DNA of 64,000 nucleotides from Cerasibacillus quisquiliarum (GTDB taxonomy: Bacteria; Bacillota; Bacilli; Bacillales; Amphibacillaceae). Location: assembly GCF_014202495.1 (NCBI RefSeq), contig NZ_JACHHA010000003.1, positions 124,001 to 188,000 on the forward strand, read 5' to 3'. Positions 9,512 to 18,763 of the stretch are shown piece by piece. The notes below the pieces were generated by a model. The model ran no database searches. It saw only the letters and a program-made list of their open reading frames with translations, and had not been told where the DNA came from. A program made the position numbers and the translations under genes. Within the stretch, counting starts at the first letter, position 1. Each line of letters opens with the position of its first letter.

Positions 9512-9808
9512 ATGAATATATATTCAAATCACATACAAACTTTAAATCATCCAATTCAGACAGAAACAAAAAATAAACATCATAGTTCAACTCATTTTTC
9601 CCAAGTATTAAAGTCTACTATTGAGAAAGTAAATCAAGCTCAACTGGCGTCTGATGCGAAAACTGAAGCATTGGCGAAAGGAAAGATTGAACATTTGCAT
9701 GATGTAATGATTACGGCACAAAAGGCGAGCATTGCCTTAGAAACGACTGTCCAAATTCAACGGAAAGTAATTGATGCCTACAATGAAATCATGAGAATGC
9801 AAGTTTAA
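9512..9808 (+). CDS. fliE: Flagellar hook-basal body complex protein FliE
   Basis: FliE is the adaptor between the MS ring and the rod. The 98-residue protein has a variable N-terminus and a conserved C-terminal part: HDVMITAQKASIALETTVQ followed by RKVIDAYNEIMRMQV. The SD is GGAG with normal spacing. A 100-base gap follows before fliF, longer than most gaps in this operon, and nothing else was recognised in it. Confidence 0.93.
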   Translation: MNIYSNHIQTLNHPIQTETKNKHHSSTHFSQVLKSTIEKVNQAQLASDAKTEALAKGKIEHLHDVMITAQKASIALETTVQIQRKVIDAYNEIMRMQV

Positions 9809-9910
9809 TAAAACTATAAATTCAAAAGAACATAAAGATATATGGAAAAAATTACGGTCAATCAATGACTGTTTCCAGCACGGCTTGAATTTGGCGGGGG
9901 TTTTTGTTGT

Positions 9911-11539
9911 ATGAAAGAAAAATTAAAAGAATATGCCAGTAACATACAAGCATTCTGGCAGAAGCGAACGAAAAATCAAAAAGCGATGTTAATTGGCTCA
10001 ACTATAGCGGCCATTGTACTAATGATTACGATTATATTTTTTTCTACGAAAACGAACTTTACACCGCTTTATAACAACTTATCGATGCAGGAAGCTAATC
10101 AGGTTAAAGCGGAATTGGATGCACGGGATGTCCCATATGAGTTAGAAAACGGTGGTAAAACAATTAATGTTCCAGAAGAAAAAGTTGATGATTTACTTGT
10201 TGAATTAGCTGGACAAGGGATACCTAGTAGTGGAAATATAGATTACTCTTTCTTCTCAGAAAATACGTCATGGGGAATTACTGACAATGAATTCAATATG
10301 TTAAAGCTTGATGCGATGCAAACAGAGTTAGCAAATCTCATTAAAGGGATTGACGGGATACAAGATGCCAAGGTGATGATTAATATACCGAAAGAGCCAT
10401 TGTTTGTAAATGAAGAGGTAGAGCCAGCAAGTGCATCAATCGTTTTACATACGGAACCAGGTTACCAATTTGAAGCGAATCAAATTAATGCTTTGTATAC
10501 ACTCGTTTCAAAAGCTGTACCGAATTTAGAACAAGAAAATATTGCTATTATGAATCAGTATTTCGAATACTTTGATCTTGATGAAAGTAAGTCACAAACG
10601 ACACAAGATACACACACATATCAACAATCGGTTAAAAAAGATATTGAGCGTGATATACAACGCCGTGTACAGCAAATGATTGCAGCAATGGTCGGAAATG
10701 ATAATGTGATTGTTTCAGTTACTGCAGATATTGACTTCACACAAGAAAATCGCGTGGAAGAAATTGTTGAACCAATAGATGAAGAAAATATGGAAGGTTT
10801 ACCCGTAAGTATCGAACGGATTCAAGAAACATACAGTGGAAATCCAAATGAAGTAGGCGGTATTGCTGGTGTAGGTGAAGAAGATATCGCTGGTTATCAA
10901 GGTGTCGAAGAAGCAGATGATGGCGATTATGAATTAGTAAAAGAAACGATTAACAATGAATTTAACCGGATTAAAAAAGAAATCGTCGAGAGTCCTTATA
11001 AGATTAGAGATCTTGGCATTCAAGTAGCGGTTAATAATATAAAAATGATTGACGGAGATGAAGTAGAATATTTAACTGCCCAAGAACAAAATGTAGTTGA
11101 AGAAGGGATTGCTAGCATTCTTGAATCAATGGTCCAAACGACAATTGATAAAACATATGAAGATGAGGCTGTTGATGTTGACGAGGATTTAATGGATGAA
11201 GGCAATATTTCCGTAGTGTTTCAAGAGTTTTCAGGAAAGCTTTTAGAAGATGAACCGAGACAATCAATACCAACGTGGGTTTACTTCATAGGCGCCGGTT
11301 TATTATTACTTGTCATCGTCTTGATCATCCTTTTCATTCGTAATAAACGAGAATCAGAGATGGACATAAACTACGTTGAAGATATACCGCCTTCAAAAAA
11401 TGAAGAAAAAGATATAAGTGAGATTGAAATTGATGAGGATTCTGATCAAGTCGTACGTAGAAAACAATTAGAAAAAATGGCGAAAGAAAAACCAGAAGAA
11501 TTCGCAAAACTTTTAAGAAGTTGGATAGGTGAAGAATAG
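9911..11539 (+). CDS. fliF: Flagellar MS-ring protein FliF
   Basis: FliF forms the membrane-embedded MS ring. The 542 residues have a first transmembrane segment at about 25-46, a periplasmic YscJ/FliF domain (FTPLYNNLSMQEANQVKAEL, then LVELAGQGIP), a second transmembrane segment at about 457-480 (WVYFIGAGLLLLVIVLIILF) and an acidic cytoplasmic tail ending KEKPEEFAKLLRSWIGEE, which binds FliG. The ATG is ten bases after GGCGGGGG. fliG begins ten bases after the stop. Confidence 0.95.
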   Translation: MKEKLKEYASNIQAFWQKRTKNQKAMLIGSTIAAIVLMITIIFFSTKTNFTPLYNNLSMQEANQVKAELDARDVPYELENGGKTINVPEEKVDDLLVELAGQGIPSSGNIDYSFFSENTSWGITDNEFNMLKLDAMQTELANLIKGIDGIQDAKVMINIPKEPLFVNEEVEPASASIVLHTEPGYQFEANQINALYTLVSKAVPNLEQENIAIMNQYFEYFDLDESKSQTTQDTHTYQQSVKKDIERDIQRRVQQMIAAMVGNDNVIVSVTADIDFTQENRVEEIVEPIDEENMEGLPVSIERIQETYSGNPNEVGGIAGVGEEDIAGYQGVEEADDGDYELVKETINNEFNRIKKEIVESPYKIRDLGIQVAVNNIKMIDGDEVEYLTAQEQNVVEEGIASILESMVQTTIDKTYEDEAVDVDEDLMDEGNISVVFQEFSGKLLEDEPRQSIPTWVYFIGAGLLLLVIVLIILFIRNKRESEMDINYVEDIPPSKNEEKDISEIEIDEDSDQVVRRKQLEKMAKEKPEEFAKLLRSWIGEE

Positions 11540-11549
11540 GAGGGATATC

Positions 11550-12563
11550 ATGGCAAGAAAACGAAGTCAACTAACCGGTCGACAGAAAGCAGCAATTTTA
11601 TTAATATCCCTCGGTCCTGATATTTCTGCTCAAATATACAAATATTTAACGGACGAAGAAATAGAAAAATTAAGCTTAGAAATATCATCCGTGAAAAAGG
11701 TGGATTCTGAAATAAAAGATGAAGTTATTGACCAATTTCATCAAATCGTCCAGGCTCAGGACTATATATCTCAAGGCGGTATTGGTTATGCTAAAACGGT
11801 TTTAGAAAAAGCGTTTGGAAAACAAGAGGCGTCAAATATTATTAATCGGTTAACCCAATCTTTACAAGTGCGCCCATTTGATTTTGCTAGAAAAGCAGAT
11901 CCGCAACAAGTACTTAATTTTATCCAGAATGAACATCCGCAAACAATAGCACTCGTATTGTCCTATTTAGACCCTGAACAAGCAGGACAAATTTTGTCTG
12001 AATTACCACAAGAAATGCAAGCAGATGTAGCGAAACGAATTGCAACAATGGACTCAACATCACCAGAAATTATAAGTCAAGTAGAGAATGTGCTCGAACG
12101 TCACATTTCTTCATCTTACACGGAAGATTATACGCATGCTGGTGGTATTCAAGCTGTTGTTGAGGTGCTTAACGGTGTTGATCGAAGCACAGAGAGAACA
12201 ATTTTAGATGCATTGGAAATTCAAGACCCTGAATTAGCAGAGGAAATTAAAAAACGGATGTTTGTCTTTGAAGATATTGTTATATTGGATAATCGAGCCA
12301 TTCAACGTGTGATACGAGAAGTTGATAATGAAGATTTACAGTTGGCATTAAAAGTCTCTAGTGAAGAAGTAAAAGAGCTTATCTTTCAAAATATGTCTAA
12401 ACGAATGGCAGAAACATTTAGAGAGGAAATGGAATTTATGGGACCTGTGCGTTTGCGTGATGTTGAAGAAGCACAGACGCGTATTGTATCTGTCATACGT
12501 CGTTTAGAAGAAATAGGAGAAATCATTATTGCTCGTGGTGGAGGAGACGATATCATTGTCTAA
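11550..12563 (+). CDS. fliG: Flagellar motor switch protein FliG
   Basis: FliG transmits torque from the stator and reverses the motor. The 337-residue protein shows the N-terminal FliF-binding part (LTGRQKAAILLISLGPDIS), the middle EHPQTIALVLSYLDPEQAG motif and the C-terminal charged torque helix (FVFEDIVILDNRAIQRVIRE). The ATG follows AGGAGGG by five bases; an earlier in-frame GTG at 11529 lies inside fliF and is rejected. Its last eight bases overlap fliH. Confidence 0.96.
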   Translation: MARKRSQLTGRQKAAILLISLGPDISAQIYKYLTDEEIEKLSLEISSVKKVDSEIKDEVIDQFHQIVQAQDYISQGGIGYAKTVLEKAFGKQEASNIINRLTQSLQVRPFDFARKADPQQVLNFIQNEHPQTIALVLSYLDPEQAGQILSELPQEMQADVAKRIATMDSTSPEIISQVENVLERHISSSYTEDYTHAGGIQAVVEVLNGVDRSTERTILDALEIQDPELAEEIKKRMFVFEDIVILDNRAIQRVIREVDNEDLQLALKVSSEEVKELIFQNMSKRMAETFREEMEFMGPVRLRDVEEAQTRIVSVIRRLEEIGEIIIARGGGDDIIV

Positions 12564-13293
12564 CATATCGCAAAGACAGATTAAAATTAAACCGATTTAC
12601 CCACCCCAACAAGATATTCAAATGAAAGAACCGACTATAAACGAATCAAACAACATATTTGAACAGATAGAACGGGCGAAAACAGACTTAATGCAGTTAA
12701 AACAGCAAAAAAAACAACTTATTGACTCAACAAAACAGATGATTGAAGAAGATAAGAAACGTTGGTCAATAGAGAAAAAGAAGCTTATAGAACAAGCACA
12801 AAAAGAAGGTTATAAAGTAGGATTTGTCCAAGGTGAACAAAAAGGTCTAGAGCAATATGATAGTGCGATAGAACATATAAATGACTTAAGTCATAAAGCC
12901 TTAGAAGACTATCATCAGACCATTGCTCAAGCAGAACCAGATATCTTGCAGATCGCTGTTAACATAGCTGAAAAAATCATACATCACACATTGAAAAACG
13001 ATGTTCACTTATTCCATAAACTTGTAAAAGAAGCGATTACTAATATTGAGAACAAGCAAATCATTACGATTTATGTTCAAGAACAGCAGTATGAGATGAT
13101 GTTAAAACAAAAGGAAGAACTTATGCGCATATTAGATCAAGATAGTAAACTCTTGATTAAGCTTAATAAGGACTTGCCAGAATTCGGCTGTCAAATTGAA
13201 CATCAATCAGGCATGTTGGATGTCGGAATTGACACCCAGTTAAATGAAATACGACATGTTTTAAATGAATTTGTAATGGAGAATAGTCAATGA
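12556..13293 (+). CDS. fliH: Flagellar assembly protein FliH
   Basis: FliH regulates the FliI export ATPase and links it to the C-ring. The 245 residues have a long coiled coil in the middle (about residues 30-90, rich in K, Q and E; the GxxxG-like pattern is weak) and a C-terminal V/F-ATPase E-subunit-like domain (AVNIAEKIIHHTL to ELPEFGCQIEHQSGMLDVGID). Three earlier in-frame starts exist, but TTG at 12556 has GGAGGAG nine bases upstream and gives the usual MSNI N-terminus. Confidence 0.88.
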   Translation: MSNISQRQIKIKPIYPPQQDIQMKEPTINESNNIFEQIERAKTDLMQLKQQKKQLIDSTKQMIEEDKKRWSIEKKKLIEQAQKEGYKVGFVQGEQKGLEQYDSAIEHINDLSHKALEDYHQTIAQAEPDILQIAVNIAEKIIHHTLKNDVHLFHKLVKEAITNIENKQIITIYVQEQQYEMMLKQKEELMRILDQDSKLLIKLNKDLPEFGCQIEHQSGMLDVGIDTQLNEIRHVLNEFVMENSQ

Positions 13294-14612
13294 ATATCGG
13301 AGCAATCATGTCATTAATTGAAGAGACATCAACGTATAAATCATATGGAAAAGTCATTCAAGTCATCGGGCTTATGATTGAATCATTAGGTCCACGTACC
13401 CATATCGGTGAAGTCTGTTATATTCATACAACGAATGAACAGAAAAAAACTGTTATGGCAGAAGTGGTCGGCTTTAAAGGAGATAACATCATTTTAATGC
13501 CTTATACAGAGGTAAGTGAAATTGCCCCGGGATGTTTAGTGGAAGCAACAGGAAAGCCACTAACGATTAAAGTAGGGAGAAGCTTATTAGGTCATGTTAT
13601 TGATCCTTTAGGGAGAAGCTTAGATCAAACCCATCTACCTAATGGATTACATGATTATGTGACTGATCAAGCCCCACCCAACCCAATGCTAAGACCCCCA
13701 ATACAAGAGCCGATTCAAACTGGTGTAAAATCAATAGATTCGTTATTGACCGTAGGAAAAGGCCAACGGATTGGGCTATTTGCAGGTAGTGGTGTTGGAA
13801 AAAGTACGTTATTAGGTATGATTGCAAGAAATAGCAATGCAGATATTAATGTGATTGCCTTAATTGGTGAACGTGGTCGAGAGGTTCGAGAGTTTCTGGA
13901 AAAAGAACTGGGCCAGAGTGGATTAAAGAAATCTATTGTCGTCGTTGCAACTTCAGATCAACCTGCACTCATGCGAATTAAAGGTGCATATACTGCTACA
14001 GCAATTAGTGAGTATTTTCGTAACTTAGGATATGATGTCAATTTACTTATGGACTCAATCACTCGTGTGGCAATGGCGCAAAGGGAAATTGGGCTAGCAA
14101 CTGGGGAGCCTCCTACGACGAAAGGATATACCCCATCCGTTTTTAATATTTTACCAAAACTCTTAGAACGCACAGGCACAAGTGAACATGGAACGATCAC
14201 TGCCTTTTATACAGTGCTTGTTGATGGGGATGATATGAATGATCCCATTGCTGATGCTGTTAGAGGTATTTTAGATGGACATTTTATATTAGATCGTAAA
14301 TTAGCCGAGCGTGGTCATTTTCCAGCAATTAATATATTGAAGTCAATCAGTCGGGTTATGAATCAAATTGTTGATAGAAATCATATTAAAATTGCTCAAC
14401 AATTACGGTCATATTTAGCAACTTTTGAAGAAAATAGGGAACTTATTCAAATTGGGGCGTATAAAAAAGGAACTAATCGTAATGTCGATCAAGCGATTCA
14501 TTTGCAACCCAAAATAGCAACGTTTCTAAAACAAGACATGAATGATTATTATGCGTTTTCAGAAACAGTGCGAATGATGGAAGATTTGATTCATGGGAGG
14601 AATCGTGAATGA
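13290..14612 (+). CDS. fliI: Flagellum-specific ATPase FliI
   Basis: FliI is the hexameric ATPase of the flagellar type III export apparatus. The 440 residues include an N-terminal beta barrel, Walker A AGSGVGKSTLLG near residue 165, the catalytic region IGERGREVREFLE, Walker B NLLMDSITRVAMAQREIGLA and the GEPPTTKGYTPSVF loop. The ATG overlaps the fliH stop (ATGA). A second ATG at 13308 is possible, but the longer form matches the B. subtilis N-terminus. Confidence 0.96.
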   Translation: MNIGAIMSLIEETSTYKSYGKVIQVIGLMIESLGPRTHIGEVCYIHTTNEQKKTVMAEVVGFKGDNIILMPYTEVSEIAPGCLVEATGKPLTIKVGRSLLGHVIDPLGRSLDQTHLPNGLHDYVTDQAPPNPMLRPPIQEPIQTGVKSIDSLLTVGKGQRIGLFAGSGVGKSTLLGMIARNSNADINVIALIGERGREVREFLEKELGQSGLKKSIVVVATSDQPALMRIKGAYTATAISEYFRNLGYDVNLLMDSITRVAMAQREIGLATGEPPTTKGYTPSVFNILPKLLERTGTSEHGTITAFYTVLVDGDDMNDPIADAVRGILDGHFILDRKLAERGHFPAINILKSISRVMNQIVDRNHIKIAQQLRSYLATFEENRELIQIGAYKKGTNRNVDQAIHLQPKIATFLKQDMNDYYAFSETVRMMEDLIHGRNRE

Positions 14613-15049
14613 CCACGAATAACGTATTTGCCAAACTGCTAGATATAAAACAAAGAGAAAGAAAAATCGCACAAAAAGCCTATTATCAGTCTCTGGAGAA
14701 CTTTGAAGATGTCGCTATGAATCTATATACATTATTAAAAAAGAAGGAAGATTTAGAGGCAACATACGATGTATCCATTCAAGGTCATATGACAATTGAA
14801 GAAATTAGAAAGCAAAATCATTATATCGATACATTGACAAAGAAAATTAGAGCGGTTCAGAATGACGTACAGAAAGCACGACAAGAAATGGAAACGAACC
14901 AAAGCAAATTAACAGACGCATATATAGAAGTAAAAAAGTATGAAAAAATGATTGAATTCCGTCAAAAAGAAGAAAAGGAACAACTTAAAAAAACAGAAAA
15001 TCAAAAGATGGATGATATCTCAATCCGCCAATATTTATTAACTAGGTGA
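14609..15049 (+). CDS. fliJ: Flagellar export chaperone/stalk protein FliJ
   Basis: FliJ is the coiled-coil central stalk of the export ATPase. The 146 residues are almost wholly predicted helical and coiled coil (FAKLLDIKQRERKIAQKAYY to KYEKMIEFRQKEEKEQ), with the basic, glutamine- and glutamate-rich composition of FliJ. It overlaps the fliI stop by four bases and ends six bases before ylxF. Assignment rests on position, size and composition more than on motifs. Confidence 0.88.
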   Translation: MTTNNVFAKLLDIKQRERKIAQKAYYQSLENFEDVAMNLYTLLKKKEDLEATYDVSIQGHMTIEEIRKQNHYIDTLTKKIRAVQNDVQKARQEMETNQSKLTDAYIEVKKYEKMIEFRQKEEKEQLKKTENQKMDDISIRQYLLTR

Positions 15050-15054
15050 AGTAT

Positions 15055-15648
15055 ATGAGAAATCAATATAATGAAAAAGAAAATAAAATGAACCCGTTTC
15101 TATGGTTTTTCTTTGCAATAATCGTTCCTTTGATTGTAGCTATTACATTAGCTTTTATCATCATTACCGTTACAGGTTTCGATGCGTGGGGTTGGATAAA
15201 ATCAACAGGAAAAAATATTCCAGTCATATCATCATTATTGCCTGCTGATGAATCTGAGAAGCAAGAAGCAATTGAGAAGGAACGAGCCGAATTAGCTTTA
15301 AAAGAAAAAGAACGGGAAATTGAAGATTTGTTAGCAGATAATGATGAGCTGAAGGCTCAAATAAAGCAAATGGAACAAAAACAGGCAAAACTTGAAAAAT
15401 CACTTAAGACAACCCGTAATACAGAGAAAATGAAAGAAACCGAAGATAATCAAGTAGAGCAATTTGTTGGGTCTTTTAAAGATATGGATGCAAAACAGGC
15501 AGCACAGATTATTGAAAATATGAACGAAGCATCTGCACGTGCCTTGTTAAAAGAAATGCCCAACAAAGTACGTGGGAAGATTTTAGAGGCGATGGATCCT
15601 AAAAAAGCAGCCGAATTTACTCAGCATTTGATTCAATCTGATGAATGA
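15055..15648 (+). CDS. ylxF: YlxF/MotE-like protein with MgtE-N-like domain
   Basis: The 197-residue membrane protein lies between fliJ and fliK, the place of B. subtilis ylxF. One transmembrane helix (FLWFFFAIIVPLIVAITLAF, about residues 14-35) is followed by a coiled coil of about 60 residues and a C-terminal MgtE-N-like fold (FKDMDAKQAAQIIENMN, EMPNKVRGKILEAMDPKKAA). FliG carries a related repeat fold. The family is thought to chaperone or assemble the motor or stator. The ATG is five bases after AGGTGA. Confidence 0.85.
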   Translation: MRNQYNEKENKMNPFLWFFFAIIVPLIVAITLAFIIITVTGFDAWGWIKSTGKNIPVISSLLPADESEKQEAIEKERAELALKEKEREIEDLLADNDELKAQIKQMEQKQAKLEKSLKTTRNTEKMKETEDNQVEQFVGSFKDMDAKQAAQIIENMNEASARALLKEMPNKVRGKILEAMDPKKAAEFTQHLIQSDE

Positions 15649-15673
15649 TATGTCTTTTAAGGAGGTGAGTGAC

Positions 15674-17017
15674 ATGATAGAAAAATTATTTACGAATCAT
15701 CCTAAAACACATCAACAACAAACAATGAATCATAAAGCTAATACAGGAACACATGGTCATGACGCTATGTTTAGAGATACACTTCAAGAAGTGCATCAAA
15801 CGATTATTCAATCGATTCAAGCAATCGATTTGACTGAACAGCTTCATCGAAAGAATATTCTAAAAAATAGTGTGCAAAAGCAACCCATTATTGAAACAGA
15901 TGAGAAGATTTTCGATAGAATGGATGAGGATTTAACTTTCGAAACGGAAGGGTTAGACGATTTACTTGTGCCACTCGTGGATGATTTTCAACAAAAGCCA
16001 AATCCTGAGTTGGCACTTGAATGGTTAACAGACATGAATCCAAGCTTAACTATGCCATTGAAACAACAGATCCCAATAACATACGTACAGCAAGTCACAG
16101 TAGACAATCATATGCCAGAATCACAAAATCATGTCATATATCATGTTATTGAAAAAATTGAGCAGTTACTGAAACGGCCGAATGATAAACAGTTGATGAA
16201 AGAAACAGTCGTACGATTTCAAGAATGGCTTGCAAAAGGAGAGGTTCATTCAGATCAGAAGATTTTATCCGAAACGATCGATACGGAAGCTTTAGATATT
16301 TGGGATAAACTTGTTAAACGTGTGAAACAAAGAAACCATCAGCTGATTACAAAAGGATACGGAGTTGAATCACGTATTACAATATCTGAAATTTCTAGAT
16401 GGCTCACTTCATTTCTCTCTCATAATTTGGATAACAATGAAGAATATAAAGTTGATACATTTGATCCGAATCTAGGTGAAAGCCATAAGGTTATGAGACA
16501 CAAAAGCTCTATCGAACAACCAATTCAACCTTTACCAACTATACCTATGTCAAACGTTGAGCAATATATTGTTCATGTTAATCATAGTTCGAAGCAACAT
16601 AACGGTGGAGAAATCACAAAACAATTAGAAAAAATCATTCAAGTAAGTCAGTTCATGACAAAACCTGGACAAACTCAACTATCTATCTCATTTAGACCAG
16701 AACAATTAGGAGAAATGATGCTTCGATTTTCACAAATAAATGATGAAACAGTTGTAAAGATCGTTGTTACAACACAAGTAGCACAAAAAGCGCTTGAAGC
16801 GAATATTAACCAATTAAAACATCTGTTTATGCCTCATCAAGTGGTTATTGAAAGACAAGATTTAACGATCAACCAAGGCGTTGATATGAATCAAGATGCA
16901 GAAGATTTTGAGCAAAATGATCACGAACAACAACATAACCAATCAAAAGATCGTCGTGAAAAATCAAACCATCATTTTGAAAAAGAATTAGAACAATTTC
17001 TGAATGAGAAAGTGTAG
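15674..17017 (+). CDS. fliK: Flagellar hook-length control protein FliK
   Basis: FliK measures hook length and switches export specificity through FlhB. At 447 residues it has a long low-complexity Q/H-rich N-terminal ruler and the conserved C-terminal domain: QTQLSISFRPEQLGEMMLRF, VVTTQVAQKALEANINQLKH, then VIERQDLTI. The upstream AAGGAGGTGA is the best SD in the operon and fixes ATG 15674; an earlier ATG at 15641 overlaps ylxF. Confidence 0.92.
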   Translation: MIEKLFTNHPKTHQQQTMNHKANTGTHGHDAMFRDTLQEVHQTIIQSIQAIDLTEQLHRKNILKNSVQKQPIIETDEKIFDRMDEDLTFETEGLDDLLVPLVDDFQQKPNPELALEWLTDMNPSLTMPLKQQIPITYVQQVTVDNHMPESQNHVIYHVIEKIEQLLKRPNDKQLMKETVVRFQEWLAKGEVHSDQKILSETIDTEALDIWDKLVKRVKQRNHQLITKGYGVESRITISEISRWLTSFLSHNLDNNEEYKVDTFDPNLGESHKVMRHKSSIEQPIQPLPTIPMSNVEQYIVHVNHSSKQHNGGEITKQLEKIIQVSQFMTKPGQTQLSISFRPEQLGEMMLRFSQINDETVVKIVVTTQVAQKALEANINQLKHLFMPHQVVIERQDLTINQGVDMNQDAEDFEQNDHEQQHNQSKDRREKSNHHFEKELEQFLNEKV

Positions 17018-17025
17018 GTGTCACA

Positions 17026-17478
17026 ATGAACACAATAAATGAACCATCTTTATATTTAAATAGTCAACAAAAAGAACGTGTGCCAAGTCCAGAATTAGGA
17101 AAAGATGAGTTTTTAAAAATATTGATGACTCAATTACAAAACCAAGATCCCTTAAACCCAATGGAAGATAGAGAATTCATATCGCAAATGGCAACTTTCA
17201 CAACTTTAGAACAAACGATCAATATGGCTAACTCAATTGATAAACTTGTTCAAAGTCAACTCATCTCTCCAGTTATCCAATATAGCCATATGATAGAAAA
17301 AATTGTAACATATCAACAATATGACGATCAGACAGGTCAACTAATTGGCGAAAAATCAAGCCAAGTCGTTGCTGTCAGTCAAAAAGATGGATGGGCTATT
17401 TTAGAATTGAAAAATGGAGACCGGGTTTATGCGGATGCTGTCATAGAAGTGAGAGATTCCATTAAAGGAAGTGAATAA
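17026..17478 (+). CDS. flgD: Flagellar hook cap/assembly protein FlgD
   Basis: FlgD caps the growing hook. The 150 residues show the family core LGKDEFLKILMTQLQNQDPL, then PMEDREFISQMATFTTLEQT. It is short like B. subtilis FlgD, ending in a small beta domain (EKSSQVVAVSQKDGWAILEL). It directly follows fliK. A 308-base untranslated stretch then precedes flgE. Confidence 0.93.
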   Translation: MNTINEPSLYLNSQQKERVPSPELGKDEFLKILMTQLQNQDPLNPMEDREFISQMATFTTLEQTINMANSIDKLVQSQLISPVIQYSHMIEKIVTYQQYDDQTGQLIGEKSSQVVAVSQKDGWAILELKNGDRVYADAVIEVRDSIKGSE

Positions 17479-17786
17479 AACAGCATTTAATCTTTCATAG
17501 AAAAGGTTATTTGAAAGAGATATACAGTGGGAAAAATAGCACAGCATATGTAATGGGCAAAACAACAAGGAATGACCCATTCGTTAGTTGTTTTAATAAT
17601 TAAGATGCTACCTTTTAGTACGAAAAGTTGTAACTTCATTAGAATATATTAAGTAAATGATCGAATCTTTACAAATTTTATTGAAACAATTGTTATTTAT
17701 GAATAAAGTGTCTGGACTTAACTGGGAAGATCATCTACTTTAAAATGACAGAAACAGTGAAAATAATGAAGAAGGAGACGGATAAT
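17479..17786 (+). other. Intergenic region between flgD and flgE with a stem-loop
   Basis: No gene is seen. A stem-loop at 17559-17594 pairs AAAACAAC with GTTGTTTT, and GAATG with CATTC inside. It lacks a good T tail, so a terminator or processing/stability role are both possible. A weak promoter-like pair, TTGAAA (17681-17686) with TAAAGT (17704-17709) at 17 bases, lies after it. Some Bacilli carry a small TIGR02530-type flagellar gene here; no trace was recognised. Confidence 0.4.
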
Positions 17787-18575
17787 ATGTTACGTTCAAT
17801 GTATGCTGGAATTTCAGGAATGAAAAACTTTCAAACAAAACTAGATGTCATCGGAAATAATATTGCGAATGTGAATACAGTTGGATATAAAAAAGGCCGT
17901 ATTACATTTCAAGATTTATTAAGCCAAACATCATCAGGAGCAATGGCACCTACAGGAAATCGTGGTGGTGTAAATCCTGTTCAAGTTGGATTAGGTTCTC
18001 AAATTGGTACGATAGATACACTGCATACACAAGGCTTTCGCCAAACAACGAATCATCCACTAGATTTACAAATAGAAGGAGACGGCTATTTTGTTTTACA
18101 AACGCCGAACGGAAGAGCCTATACACGGGCAGGAAATTTCAATTTAGATCAAGATAATAATCTCGTTTCGGCTGATGGATATTATGTGTTAGATTCAAAT
18201 GGTCAACAAATTACCATTAATAACGCAACGAGTATTAGTATTGAAAAGAATGGTTCAATTATTATTACAAATGACCAAAACCAGCCTGAAAATATTGGAA
18301 CAATAGGTCTAGCAGTCTTTTCAAATCCGAGTGGATTAGAAAAAATCGGTGGAAATTTATATTTAGAATCAACAAACTCTGGTGCTCCTAATTTAACGAA
18401 TCCTGAAGAGAATACAGCTGGATCATTAATTAGTGGTGCATTAGAGATGTCTAATGTCGATTTAGCTGAAGAATTTACAGAAATGATTACAGCACAGCGC
18501 GGTTTCCAGGCGAATACTCGAATTATTACAACGTCTGATGAAATTTTACAAGAATTGGTTAATTTAAAACGATAA
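17787..18575 (+). CDS. flgE: Flagellar hook protein FlgE (FlgE/F/G family)
   Basis: This 262-residue axial protein has the N-terminal signature LRSMYAGISGMKNFQTKLD and VIGNNIANVNTVGYKKGRIT, a small central domain (LDLQIEGDGYFVLQTPNGRA) and the C-terminal SNVDLAEEFTEMITAQRGFQ plus ANTRIITTSDEILQELVNL. Size and position after flgD match the short B. subtilis hook protein rather than rod FlgG, although the family cannot be split by motif alone. GAAGGAGACGG precedes the ATG; a start at 17745 is rejected. Confidence 0.9.
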   Translation: MLRSMYAGISGMKNFQTKLDVIGNNIANVNTVGYKKGRITFQDLLSQTSSGAMAPTGNRGGVNPVQVGLGSQIGTIDTLHTQGFRQTTNHPLDLQIEGDGYFVLQTPNGRAYTRAGNFNLDQDNNLVSADGYYVLDSNGQQITINNATSISIEKNGSIIITNDQNQPENIGTIGLAVFSNPSGLEKIGGNLYLESTNSGAPNLTNPEENTAGSLISGALEMSNVDLAEEFTEMITAQRGFQANTRIITTSDEILQELVNLKR

Positions 18576-18584
18576 ATGATAAAT

Positions 18585-18592
18585 AAGGAGGT
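18585..18592 (+). promoter_or_regulatory. Orphaned Shine-Dalgarno sequence for swrD
   Basis: AAGGAGGT is an excellent SD ten bases after the flgE stop but has no start codon near it. The next gene starts 171 bases later with no SD of its own, and the inverted-end element lies between. Confidence 0.6.
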
Positions 18593-18596
18593 AGTG

Positions 18597-18750
18597 GACC
18601 GGGATAATTGATATAAAAGGTAAAGTTCAGTATAGACGTATGATACAAAATAACTTGTTTTTTACATATTAACGATAAATGCAGAAATTTCAGATATTAT
18701 ATATCGAACTGTTTTGTTGACTATGTTATGTTGATTATTTTGTCCCGGTC
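18597..18750. mobile_element. MITE-like 154-bp inverted-end insertion
   Basis: GACCGGGATAA at the left pairs with TTTGTCCCGGTC at the right over 11 positions with one G-U pair. The inside is AT-rich (a second, weaker inverted match is GTTCAGTATA against ATATATCGAAC). No coding capacity and no clear target duplication are visible. It separates a perfect SD from the swrD start. Confidence 0.5.
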
Positions 18751-18763
18751 TAACCAACTAAAT

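Noticed and set aside
14986-15018. Sigma-D-like promoter at the end of fliJ (TAAA ... GATGATAT), as in the B. subtilis ylxF region
   Set aside because: Spacing is 21 bases and the -10 matches at only six of eight positions.
17479-17786. Remnant of a TIGR02530-type small flagellar gene between flgD and flgE
   Set aside because: Translations of the gap show no family motif.
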